Program-made: the position numbers and the translations under genes
Shown here: piece by piece, positions 1-7,034 of the stretch
Layout: every line of letters starts with the position of its first letter
How positions within the stretch are numbered: position 1 is the stretch's first letter
NCBI GenBank assembly: GCA_013695175.1
Contig: JACDAZ010000259.1
Span: 1-13,606, forward strand
DNA from: Flavisolibacter sp.
GTDB taxonomy: Bacteria > Bacteroidota > Bacteroidia > Chitinophagales > Chitinophagaceae
Direction of reading: 5' to 3'
DNA: 13,606 nt
The notes under the pieces: model-generated
Database searches by the model: none
What the model saw: only the letters and a program-made list of their open reading frames with translations
Told to the model about the DNA's origin: nothing

Positions 1-16
1 TTATACCTCTACTCAT
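1..16 (-). CDS. Possible start of a further operon gene, cut by the left window edge
   Basis: Two bases after the YceI stop codon there is an ATG on the minus strand (positions 16-14) followed by an open frame reading M-S-R-G-I before the window ends. The spacing matches the tight packing of the genes upstream. Five codons are too few to identify a product. From memory, YceI genes of Bacteroidota are often followed by a β-barrel gene of the DUF5777 type, but nothing here tests that, and the ATG may be chance. Confidence 0.22.
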
Positions 17-18
17 AA

Positions 19-558
19 CTATTTCAATAAAAATTCTGCTTTAACAGAAACATCAATTTGCTCTGAAATTTTATCTCTTACCACTGACGGAATTTTAATA
101 TTAAAGTCTTGTGGCTTTAATTTAAAATTTGAAACAGCAGTGAGTTTACCTGATCTAATTTCTACTGTAGCCGGAACAGTAATTGATTTTGTTACACCAT
201 GAAAGCTTAAATTTCCCTTTACCTCAATTGGATAGATTCCTTCCTGTAAATAATTTACATTTCCTGTAAATATTCCGCTAAAATCAGCTTTAGGATATTT
301 GTCGCTTTCAGCATAATTTTCATTAAAATGCTGCTGCATTAATTGCTTTTTAAATAAAAAACTTTTCACCAAAAGTGTAAATGCAAGTTGTTGCTTATCT
401 AAATCAATTACTGTTCTTACCTGCCTGTTTTCAGCCCTGATATCTTCCAAAGGAGTTTTAGAAAAAAATCCTATATAGGCATTACCTGTACTATACTTCT
501 GAGCATGCACAAAATTTGAAGTAAAAAATAATGCAAGAAATAATAGAAATATTTTCAT
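19..558 (-). CDS. YceI-family periplasmic lipid-binding-like protein
   Basis: This is a 179-residue secreted protein of the YceI family, whose members form a periplasmic lipocalin-like β-barrel that binds long hydrophobic molecules such as polyisoprenoids. Residues 1-20 (MKIFLLFLALFFTSNFVHAQ) are a clear signal peptide ending in AHAQ-like sequence. The mature part carries family features: F-x-S-K-T near 32-35, K-Y-P-K-A-D-F near 87-93, G-N-L-S-F-H-G-V-T-K near 115-124, and a C-terminal D-F-N-I-K-I-P segment. I chose the ATG at 558. A GTG at 579 is in frame but would overlap the preceding gene and put seven residues before the signal peptide. The gene is the last complete member of the minus-strand unit and starts four bases after the haem lipoprotein stop, so co-expression with that protein is likely. 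The bound ligand cannot be inferred. Confidence 0.88.
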   Translation of the reverse strand: MKIFLLFLALFFTSNFVHAQKYSTGNAYIGFFSKTPLEDIRAENRQVRTVIDLDKQQLAFTLLVKSFLFKKQLMQQHFNENYAESDKYPKADFSGIFTGNVNYLQEGIYPIEVKGNLSFHGVTKSITVPATVEIRSGKLTAVSNFKLKPQDFNIKIPSVVRDKISEQIDVSVKAEFLLK

Positions 559-562
559 AGCA

Positions 563-958
563 TCAATTATTAGGTGCACCCCTGTTAATCCAACCTCTTA
601 TTCTGTTAATGTTACAATCAGAAAGTTTAGGTAAACCCTTTGGCATCGGTGAAAATCCTGCAGCATGGGTTATAGTACCTAATAATTTTCCATCATCTAC
701 TCTGGCTTTTAAATTAGCATATCCCTCAAGGCTGATTCCTGATATTGCCATATTTGCAGTGCTATGGCAACTAAAGCAATTAGTTTGAATAAGTGGCGCT
801 ATATGTGCTGCATATTGCATATTTACTGTATCGCATGCTCCCGGTGGAGGATTATTGCCCGGTGGAGGATTCTGCTGTGTTGTTTCATTACTTTTTGAAC
901 AGGAGTAATAAAACATCAGTAAGAGGCAAAAACATAAGATGCTTATTATCTTTTTCAT
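563..958 (-). CDS. Haem-c-binding lipoprotein (small monohaem cytochrome c-like)
   Basis: This 131-residue protein has an N-terminal hydrophobic segment ending in YYSC (Cys20), read as a lipoprotein signal, then a Pro/Gly/Asn-rich linker (residues 30-40) and a compact domain with one haem attachment motif, CFSCH, at residues 61-65. The Met in S-P-M-P-K-G (residue 105) is a good candidate for the second axial haem ligand. W-I-N-R-G-A-P at the C-terminus is typical of the planctomycete-type or PSCyt-like cytochrome domains found in Bacteroidota. It should sit as a lipid-anchored electron carrier on the periplasmic face of a membrane. I prefer the ATG at 958, eleven bases after the OB-fold gene. 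An in-frame upstream start at 988 would overlap that gene and lengthen the basic n-region. Its electron donor and acceptor are unknown. Confidence 0.85.
   Translation of the reverse strand: MKKIISILCFCLLLMFYYSCSKSNETTQQNPPPGNNPPPGACDTVNMQYAAHIAPLIQTNCFSCHSTANMAISGISLEGYANLKARVDDGKLLGTITHAAGFSPMPKGLPKLSDCNINRIRGWINRGAPNN
840..871. repeat. Two-copy tandem repeat encoding the Pro-Gly linker
   Basis: The 14-base unit CCCGGTGGAGGATT occurs at 840-853 and again at 858-871, an 18-base period. It encodes the duplicated P-P-P-G-N-N linker of the haem lipoprotein. The period is a multiple of three, so copy-number change would lengthen or shorten the tether without breaking the frame. Confidence 0.75.
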
Positions 959-969
959 TTTATAAAATT

Positions 970-1380
970 TTAATTTTCTATTATACAATCCACCAGGTAT
1001 ACGTCACTTAGAAAGCCCGTACAACGTCCTTTAATCTTTATAATATTTCCGGAAAACATTTTTTCATTTTTATTCTCTTTATCTAATTCAGCATTTATGC
1101 CTCCGTTATCATTACCAGCTATCAGCTTAATTATTAAATGCTCAGCTGTCTCTGAAATCTCTTTTATAGTACCGGTTACAACAAGTATCTTATCAACATA
1201 TTTTGCAGTTGCCCCAGCTTCATTTTTTTCAAATGCATTATATAATTCAACAGCAGTTAATTCATATTCAGCATCTTGTCCAACTACATTTTTTCTTGGT
1301 TGCTGGTATAGGTAATACAACCATCCGGCGGTCATAACAAGCAATAAGGTGCCAGCCAAATAAATCCACTTTTTTTGCAT
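970..1380 (-). CDS. Membrane-anchored OB-fold protein (tRNA_anti-like)
   Basis: This 136-residue protein has a single N-terminal membrane helix (about residues 5-25) and a soluble domain of the tRNA_anti-like/OB-fold putative lipoprotein type. Recognisable elements are the V-E-L-Y-N-A-F-E-K-N-E helix (44-54), A-K-Y-V-D-K-I-L-V-V-T-G-T-I (59-72), and the ending G-R-C-T-G-F-L-S-D-V-Y-L-V-D-C (118-132), with two cysteines in the spacing usual for this family. There is no lipobox cysteine, so it is probably an inner-membrane protein facing the periplasm rather than a lipoprotein. The family name refers to fold similarity and does not imply tRNA binding, and its biochemical role is not known. The start ATG lies three bases after the barrel protein's stop codon, placing it firmly inside the sigma-factor unit. 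Confidence 0.8.
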   Translation of the reverse strand: MQKKWIYLAGTLLLVMTAGWLYYLYQQPRKNVVGQDAEYELTAVELYNAFEKNEAGATAKYVDKILVVTGTIKEISETAEHLIIKLIAGNDNGGINAELDKENKNEKMFSGNIIKIKGRCTGFLSDVYLVDCIIEN

Positions 1381-1383
1381 TGA

Positions 1384-2601
1384 TTATTGATCCATTTTTT
1401 TACTAAACGGGTACCGTACTCCCACCAAAATACCGGCACTTGATAATCGCATATCACCTACTCCCATACCCTTTACCGGTAGTTTTACATAAGGCTCTAT
1501 CCTTAACGCAGTTAGTTTTCCTACTCTTTTTTCAAAACCTGCTCCCAGGTTTATTACGTTGAACAATTCATTTGAAGATTTGCTATATGATTTATTACTG
1601 CTGTATATATTGTTATACCTGCTATATTGATAATCGTACTCTTCCCTCTGAACGAGGTATGATGATAAACCTGCCAAAGCAAATAAATTATAGTTATTGT
1701 TTGTTGCGATATTATACCTGATGTTGAGTGGTATTTCAATCATGTTGCAATACCCTGAGACATTGAGCAGTTTACTGTGATCAGGTAAATACAATTTTTC
1801 AGCTTTAAAATATTCTCCTTCTGCAACATATTTTTTCTGATCTAAAAATGCGCCGGTTTCAACTGAAATTCTCTTTGTTAACTTAAATCCTACGGTAATT
1901 CCAATACTGTGACCGGCTGCTTTAATTTCACTGAATTTTACCGTACTGATGTCTGGTCCCAATAAAAAAGCTGCATAAAATCTTTTTTCCTTTGCAGACT
2001 TTGTTTTCACAGGAATTATTTGATCTTCCGTCTTTTTATTTTCTGTAGAATTTTCATCTGTGATCTTGATTACAGAATCTTCATGTAAAGTCGAAGTAAT
2101 ATTTTCATTACCATTCGAGCCAGAAACGTCTGAAACACTCAGGTTCTCTATTTTTTCATGTGTTGCATCAGCATCAATATTTTTTTCAACTAACTCTAAT
2201 AAAGTAGTAGTTGCATCTTGTGCGTATACAGGTGTAGTATAATAATGCTTTAATGTTCCAAATTTTTTAACTAATGGGTTTTTATTGTTGTTATTGCTTA
2301 ATGCGATAAACCCGATATTATTTTTTTCTTTTAAAGGCGGATTTATATTAATATTTTTCAGATTAGCTTTTGATTGGTTATTGTATAAAATGTAATAAAA
2401 TTCATTGCACAATAAACTGCTTAGCAAAAACAGCAGAAGAAATAAATATTTTTTACTTTTTTCTTCAGCTTTTACAGATGCTTCTTCTTTATTAACAAGC
2501 TTGTTGAACACACTATCCCAATCAGCTCCTTTTGCCTTTATGGGATTCAATTCGGCTGCCTGCCTTACCAGATCTTCTATATGGTCATTCCGAAATTGCA
2601 T
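1384..2601 (-). CDS. Putative anti-sigma/outer-membrane β-barrel fusion (PorT-like C-terminus)
   Basis: This 405-residue protein has an unusual layout. Residues 1-50 are hydrophilic, with D-H-I-E-D-L-V-R-Q-A-A and A-D-W-D-S-V-F-N-K-L, a pattern seen at the N-terminus of Bacteroidota proteins encoded beside ECF sigma factors. Residues 51-73 form one hydrophobic helix. Residues 74-205 are an Asn/Lys/Thr/Glu-rich linker, and 206-405 form an outer-membrane β-barrel domain of the PorT-like type (I-E-I-P-L-N-I-R-Y near 288-296, I-E-P-Y-V-K-L-P near 368-375, G-V-R-Y-P-F at the end). The start codon lies inside the sigma gene, with a 17-base overlap, implying translational coupling. I infer that the N-terminus binds the sigma factor in the cytoplasm while the rest senses the envelope. 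No classical anti-sigma domain such as FecR is visible, so that role is a context-based inference. Confidence 0.78.
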   Translation of the reverse strand: MQFRNDHIEDLVRQAAELNPIKAKGADWDSVFNKLVNKEEASVKAEEKSKKYLFLLLFLLSSLLCNEFYYILYNNQSKANLKNININPPLKEKNNIGFIALSNNNNKNPLVKKFGTLKHYYTTPVYAQDATTTLLELVEKNIDADATHEKIENLSVSDVSGSNGNENITSTLHEDSVIKITDENSTENKKTEDQIIPVKTKSAKEKRFYAAFLLGPDISTVKFSEIKAAGHSIGITVGFKLTKRISVETGAFLDQKKYVAEGEYFKAEKLYLPDHSKLLNVSGYCNMIEIPLNIRYNIATNNNYNLFALAGLSSYLVQREEYDYQYSRYNNIYSSNKSYSKSSNELFNVINLGAGFEKRVGKLTALRIEPYVKLPVKGMGVGDMRLSSAGILVGVRYPFSKKMDQ

Positions 2602-3163
2602 ATTTCATTTTATCACTATCTTTTTTAAATATTTTTTGTAAATGAGCTTTCGCTTTAAACAAATTTGATTTAGATGTACCAACTGATATATTCATCAAAG
2701 CAGCGATCTCTTTATGAGAATATCCATCTACCACATATAAGTTAAATACTGCACGGTAAGCAGGCGGTAAACTTTTAACCTGTTTTAATATCTCTTTATA
2801 TAATAATCCCTGGTCTGCCTGTCCATGCTGATCACTCAGTTCCCATGCCTCATCAGGCATAGCTCCAATTTCAGGCATCAGGTTGTTTTTCCTTAATTCA
2901 TCAATTGCAGTATGAATGATGATCTTTTTGATCCATGCCAGCAGGTTGTATTCATTTATAGGTTCCTCTTTAATAATATAACCGTAAAAATTTCTGAAGA
3001 TTTTTACAAAACCGTCATTCACCACTTCCGGAATATTATCGTAATGGTATATATACCTGAAAGCTATTTTAAAGGCATAGTTATAATACTGCTCATAAAG
3101 TATTTTCTGATACTTATGATCATTAACTATACATCCTTTTAATATAGAATTCAGATCTTCCAA
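2585..3163 (-). CDS. ECF-type RNA polymerase sigma factor (sigma-70 family)
   Basis: This 192-residue sigma factor has only regions 2 and 4. Region 2 spans about residues 22-92, with the N-Y-A-F-K-I-A-F-R-Y-I core, D-G-F-V-K-I-F-R-N-F and L-L-A-W-I-K-K-I. Region 4 spans about 125-178, with L-P-P-A-Y-R-A-V-F-N-L and the helix-turn-helix H-K-E-I-A-A-L-M-N-I-S-V-G-T-S-K-S-N-L. It should direct RNA polymerase to a small regulon, probably including its own operon. The only start near the expected N-terminus is TTG at 3163-3161: the frame is open upstream for about 25 codons without an ATG or GTG, and the next in-frame ATG falls after region 2. The gene heads a five-gene unit and overlaps the fused barrel protein, its likely regulator, by 17 bases. 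Confidence 0.92.
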   Translation of the reverse strand: MEDLNSILKGCIVNDHKYQKILYEQYYNYAFKIAFRYIYHYDNIPEVVNDGFVKIFRNFYGYIIKEEPINEYNLLAWIKKIIIHTAIDELRKNNLMPEIGAMPDEAWELSDQHGQADQGLLYKEILKQVKSLPPAYRAVFNLYVVDGYSHKEIAALMNISVGTSKSNLFKAKAHLQKIFKKDSDKMKYAISE

Positions 3164-3234
3164 AACCTTATAGCTAAATGAGTTCTTTAATGGAAGAATA
3201 CGGAGCTTTTAATACACAGGTTGCCTGCCAGTAT

Positions 3235-3261
3235 ATTTTATTTTAAGCTACAAAATAAAAT
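3235..3261. promoter_or_regulatory. Perfect 10-base inverted repeat upstream of the sigma-factor gene
   Basis: ATTTTATTTT at 3235-3244 and its exact complement AAAATAAAAT at 3252-3261 flank a seven-base loop. It lies about 48 bases past the GLPGLI stop and 72 bases before the sigma TTG start. The stem is entirely A/T, so it would be a weak intrinsic terminator for the upstream unit. It could instead be an operator, and it overlaps a minus-strand TATTTTG that resembles a Bacteroidota -7 element. The role is undecided. Confidence 0.4.
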
Positions 3262-3309
3262 TGATGTAAAATATATTGTTAGAATAAAAATGGGGTAAGC
3301 GTAAATAAG

Positions 3310-4047
3310 CTAAATAGCAAAATTGATGATCATTTTACTGCCATATTTACCCCATTGACGCATTATTTTATCAAGAGATTGCAACATATCACTTCTTGAT
3401 ACTTTTTTACCTTTGGTAGCTGGTACTACGGCCTTCATATTAACATCAAAAACTTCCACTTTAGTAGCAAACCATGTTGCATGTAATCGTGGTATGCCCA
3501 TTCCAAGGATCATTCCCGGTAATCCATGAATACCTTCAGGTCCACCGTTGATGATGAATTCATCTGAATAAAATGCAAATATGGCAATGGAATCATCTAA
3601 TATGCCTACAGCTTTCCTGCATTCATACCCGGCAATGATTCTGGTATCAGGAGTAATTTTCCATTTAATTTTTAAAAGGCTGTCTTCTATTAAAAATGTT
3701 TCTTCATAAACAGGTTTTTGAGATATGGATTTCCCTGATTTGAAATCTGTAAAAATTACATTTTTATCAGCAACAGGCCTGTACCAGCTGCGTGGATCAA
3801 TAGCTGCATCTTTACCCGGTTTAAAAACAGATCTTGTACTGTCGCCAATAAATTCATGATATGTTATTGCTGTTTGGGGTAAACGTTCTTTGATCTGGTC
3901 ATACCACTGCGGATCCAACTCCTTATAAATAGCATGAACATTAAGTGTTTTTTCAAACTCAATTTTCACCTTACCAAAAAACTGCGTTTGTGCATGTATG
4001 TTGCCTGCAATAAACAAAGTGAAAACTATGATTAATAACTTTTTCAT
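3310..4047 (-). CDS. GLPGLI family protein
   Basis: This 245-residue exported protein has a signal peptide (residues 1-20, ending IHAQ) and the family signature H-G-L-P-G-M-I-L at about 174-181. The mature part shows the usual GLPGLI order: an early F-G-K-V-K-I-E-F-E strand, a middle D-S-L-L-K-I-K-W-K and I-A-G-Y-E-C-R-K-A stretch (about 122-146), a central F-Y-S-D-E-F region, then the signature followed by W-F-A-T-K-V-E-V. The C-terminus after the signature is short. The family is confined largely to Bacteroidota and has no established biochemical function. Its genes very commonly follow TonB-receptor-like barrels, as here, where only six bases separate it from the 915-residue barrel gene. 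It probably acts in the periplasm or at the outer membrane with that partner. Confidence 0.9.
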   Translation of the reverse strand: MKKLLIIVFTLFIAGNIHAQTQFFGKVKIEFEKTLNVHAIYKELDPQWYDQIKERLPQTAITYHEFIGDSTRSVFKPGKDAAIDPRSWYRPVADKNVIFTDFKSGKSISQKPVYEETFLIEDSLLKIKWKITPDTRIIAGYECRKAVGILDDSIAIFAFYSDEFIINGGPEGIHGLPGMILGMGIPRLHATWFATKVEVFDVNMKAVVPATKGKKVSRSDMLQSLDKIMRQWGKYGSKMIINFAI

Positions 4048-4053
4048 AATTAA

Positions 4054-6801
4054 TTATTTTCCGGGCACTTTATTAAACGACCATTCAAACCGCAACAGGA
4101 AGTATTGACCTACTCTTAAAAAGCGTTCTTCTGTCACAAATGTGCTGGAGATGTTCCTGTTAAAGCCCCTGTTTTGATCTAATATATCATTGCTGACAAG
4201 CAAGATCTTACCACTTTTATCTTTGAAAACAGTTCTTCCAATACTTGAATTCAATTGAATGATGTTTAGGTTATCAGCAAAAGCATCTATCTGTTGTCTC
4301 ATATCAAACCTTACATCGCTTCGTAGTTCAATTTTGCCCGGCAACATAATGAATCCATTTATATTACCACCATAAGTAAAAAAGTTGTTGCTTAAGTTTG
4401 GCTGAATAGAAGACCTTGAATAGTTATGTCCTACTTCCGGGCGAATTTCAAAACTGAATTTTTCTTCTTTTGATGCCATCACACTAAAACTGAACCTGAT
4501 GTTTCTAAAGTCTACAACATTTTTTCTGCCGTTTACAAACATGTTATTCCGGCCACCATTGCCGCTCAATTGTAAACCATAACCAAGTTTACCGGGTTCA
4601 GCACCTTTATGCCAGTTACTCCAAACATTCCAGGTATGGTTACCGTCAACATTTATTGGAGTATAAAATTGTTTACCTGTAAGTGTATCCAATATATTGT
4701 AATTGGTTATTGCATTATCCATAAAATTAAGGCTGGCACTCACCCATACACCCCTGCGTTTTAAAACTTTGTACTCATTAAAAAAGGCATTAATGTTATG
4801 ATTGAAGCCCACTTTTAGATCAGGATTACCTGTAAACTCATAGAGTGGATCATTATTATCTCGGATGGGTTGTAATTGATTTATGGTAGGCTGCCTGGTA
4901 GTACCTCTATAGTTTATTGATACTGATGTTTGAGGCTTGAACTGGTAATTTAACTGCGACTGCGGTGTGAAGTTCAAAAATCGGTAACGTGATTTTTGTG
5001 CGTCATCTATATTTAATAAATTAAGTGTAACAGCAGAAAAACCGGAACCCAAAGCAAAACGTAATTTTTTATCTACAAATCTTAAAATAGCCATACTGCT
5101 ATGCGAATAAGCATTCATATCAAAATTGTTGCTGAATGCAGTATCAAGCATTTCATACTTTCCGCTGGAACTTTTATTAAATGTATTTCTGAAAGATGAA
5201 GAATTATTTCGGTTATGACTATAATCTAATACCAGGTTGAATTTGGCTGACAAAGGCTCACTAAAGGTTATTTTTCCACCGACTGTTTGTGAATTACCAT
5301 CAAATTTTTTGTATTGGTCTATTAAAGCTGCAGAATCAAAAACTCCATTTTTAAAATACTCTATTTGAGTAATGATGGTATTTTCCTGGTCATCATCTGT
5401 AACACCAAAATGTAAAGCAGTAATTAGTTGCCTGTTTTTCTTTTTAAACAGCTGCTTATATGTTAAGCGGTTATCGGTCTGCATCCGGATTGTATTCCCA
5501 TCCCTGCCCTGGTTGCTTTTATTTACAAACTCCTGGGCCATGTTTAAAAATTCACTTGTGGTGTTGGTGAATTGATCAGTAATTTTTCTTAAACCTGCAG
5601 TTGTGAATTTGAAAGAAGCAAATGAATCCACCTTCCACTCATACTTGGCATTAATTGCATGTTGTTCATTCAACCCCGTACTGTTTGTAAACCTGTTACG
5701 ATAGTTAACAGTGTTGGGTAAAATATTTTGAGTTAATACTGATCCTACATTTGTTGATGAAAGCTTATTGTACCTGTATGATCCATTAATATTGTGTTTG
5801 TCCTCATCCCATTTATTACTGTATAAAGCACCTGCAGTACTGGAGTTTGGCAAACCTCTTAAGCTCCAGTCATTAAAACCATCATCCGAGCCAAAGCTGT
5901 AATAAAAACCACTTATATCATCAAACTCCATATCTTCTTCCATACCCAATTTTCTTCTATCTTCCCAGTTTAAACTGCCTGTACTAATATCACTTTTTGT
6001 GGCATAAAGAGATAGTTTTTTCTTACCTACAAAGCGGTTGTATAATGCTTTTGCATCTACATAATCTTTAAAGTCGGAAGCTGCATGAAATTTACCAAAG
6101 CCTCCTTTTTTCTGGTCTTCTTTTAGCTTGATATTTATAGTTTTGCCATCGCTACCGGTTGAAATGCCTGTCAGTTGCTGCTGTTCAGATTTAGTATCAA
6201 ATACCTGCACTTTATCTACAGCTTTAGCAGAAATGTTTTGTGTTGCCATAGTGGGATCGTCACCAAAAAATTCTTCGCCATCTACAAGTACTTTGTCAAC
6301 TCTTCTTCCCTGTGCAGTTATTTCACCTTTTGTATTTACCTGTAAACCCGGCAATTTCTTCAGCAGGTCTTCTACTGTTGCACCTTCTCTTACAATAAAA
6401 CTGTCTGCTGTAAATTCTGTTGTATCGCCCCTGATTTTTATTGCCTGTCCGCTTCGTATTACAACTTCCTGCAACAGAATACTCCGTGGTGTTAATGTAA
6501 TACTGCCTAAGTCCAGGTCGCCCTCAAGTTTATATTCGTCAGCAAAATCTGCATATTTTGGATATGAAATAAGTAAGATGTAATTCCCCTGCTCAATTTC
6601 CGGTAATATAAATTCACCCTCCTTATTGGAACGGGTATAAGTTATAAGCGTACTGTCTTTTTTAGACATTAATGTTACAACTGCATGTTGTAAATTTTTA
6701 TTTTCAGATGTATCTCTTATTGCCCCTTTAAGAGTGAACTGTGCCTGTGAAGACAGGGAAAAGAAGAAGGTTATAAGCAGAAAGAAGAAGCAATTTTTCA
6801 T
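4054..6801 (-). CDS. TonB-receptor-like outer-membrane β-barrel protein with carboxypeptidase-regulatory domain
   Basis: This 915-residue outer-membrane protein starts with a signal peptide (1-20, SSQA before Gln21). Residues 22-105 form a carboxypeptidase-regulatory-like β-sandwich (F-T-L-K-G-A-I-R-D, then G-E-F-I-L-P, G-N-Y-I-L-L-I-S-Y). Residues 108-230 form a plug domain with E-V-V-I-R, T-V-E-D-L-L-K-K-L-P-G-L-Q-V (142-155) and V-L-V-D-G-E-E-F-F-G-D-D-P (171-183). The remainder is a large β-barrel of the outer-membrane protein β-barrel family 3 type, ending in an alternating aromatic strand (L-R-F-E-W-S-F-N). Such proteins are TonB-receptor relatives thought to move or bind large ligands, but the substrate cannot be read from the sequence. 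It is neither SusC-like in length nor followed by a SusD gene; its partner is the GLPGLI protein downstream. A possible promoter and inverted repeat lie just upstream. Confidence 0.9.
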   Translation of the reverse strand: MKNCFFFLLITFFFSLSSQAQFTLKGAIRDTSENKNLQHAVVTLMSKKDSTLITYTRSNKEGEFILPEIEQGNYILLISYPKYADFADEYKLEGDLDLGSITLTPRSILLQEVVIRSGQAIKIRGDTTEFTADSFIVREGATVEDLLKKLPGLQVNTKGEITAQGRRVDKVLVDGEEFFGDDPTMATQNISAKAVDKVQVFDTKSEQQQLTGISTGSDGKTINIKLKEDQKKGGFGKFHAASDFKDYVDAKALYNRFVGKKKLSLYATKSDISTGSLNWEDRRKLGMEEDMEFDDISGFYYSFGSDDGFNDWSLRGLPNSSTAGALYSNKWDEDKHNINGSYRYNKLSSTNVGSVLTQNILPNTVNYRNRFTNSTGLNEQHAINAKYEWKVDSFASFKFTTAGLRKITDQFTNTTSEFLNMAQEFVNKSNQGRDGNTIRMQTDNRLTYKQLFKKKNRQLITALHFGVTDDDQENTIITQIEYFKNGVFDSAALIDQYKKFDGNSQTVGGKITFSEPLSAKFNLVLDYSHNRNNSSSFRNTFNKSSSGKYEMLDTAFSNNFDMNAYSHSSMAILRFVDKKLRFALGSGFSAVTLNLLNIDDAQKSRYRFLNFTPQSQLNYQFKPQTSVSINYRGTTRQPTINQLQPIRDNNDPLYEFTGNPDLKVGFNHNINAFFNEYKVLKRRGVWVSASLNFMDNAITNYNILDTLTGKQFYTPINVDGNHTWNVWSNWHKGAEPGKLGYGLQLSGNGGRNNMFVNGRKNVVDFRNIRFSFSVMASKEEKFSFEIRPEVGHNYSRSSIQPNLSNNFFTYGGNINGFIMLPGKIELRSDVRFDMRQQIDAFADNLNIIQLNSSIGRTVFKDKSGKILLVSNDILDQNRGFNRNISSTFVTEERFLRVGQYFLLRFEWSFNKVPGK

Positions 6802-6818
6802 CCAGGTGTTTATTAAAT

Positions 6819-6845
6819 ATTATTCGACTAAATACTACGAATAAT
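6819..6845. promoter_or_regulatory. Perfect 8-base inverted repeat in the leader of the β-barrel gene
   Basis: ATTATTCG at 6819-6826 is matched exactly by CGAATAAT at 6838-6845, with an 11-base spacer that itself contains ACTA twice. The arms lie 18 to 44 bases upstream of the ATG at 6801 and immediately downstream of the candidate promoter, so this could be an operator or a leader hairpin. An eight-base perfect repeat in AT-rich DNA can also arise by chance. Confidence 0.4.
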
Positions 6846-6850
6846 TTCGC

Positions 6851-6881
6851 ACAAGTTAGAGTTAATGAATTCACCTGCAAA
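6851..6881 (-). promoter_or_regulatory. Candidate Bacteroidota-type promoter for the barrel/GLPGLI unit
   Basis: On the minus strand TTTG (6881-6878) is followed after 19 bases by TAACTTGT (6858-6851). The known Bacteroidota pattern is TTTG or TTG near -33 and TAnnTTTG near -7 with about 19-21 bases between. The -33 match is exact and the -7 match is partial. The inferred transcript would start near 6844, giving a leader of about 45 bases. Confidence 0.3.
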
Positions 6882-7034
6882 ACCGTTCATCAAAAACTTA
6901 TATGTGATATTGTATCATAAATGTCCTCTCTTCATTTAATAAAAGATCATGATGTTCAAAACTTCATGTGCTGTAATACCTTTAATTACTATAATTTGAA
7001 GAAAGCAGTACTGTTAATTTGTAAATCAAAAAAA

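Noticed and set aside
6128..6583. 151-residue plus-strand open frame opposite the barrel gene
   Set aside because: It lies wholly inside the strongly supported plug and N-terminal domain coding sequence on the other strand; its Ser/Val/Pro-rich composition is typical of a shadow frame.
4054..6801. SusC/SusD-type glycan uptake locus
   Set aside because: The barrel is an outer-membrane β-barrel family 3 type of 915 residues followed by a GLPGLI gene; there is no SusD-like lipoprotein or glycoside hydrolase nearby.
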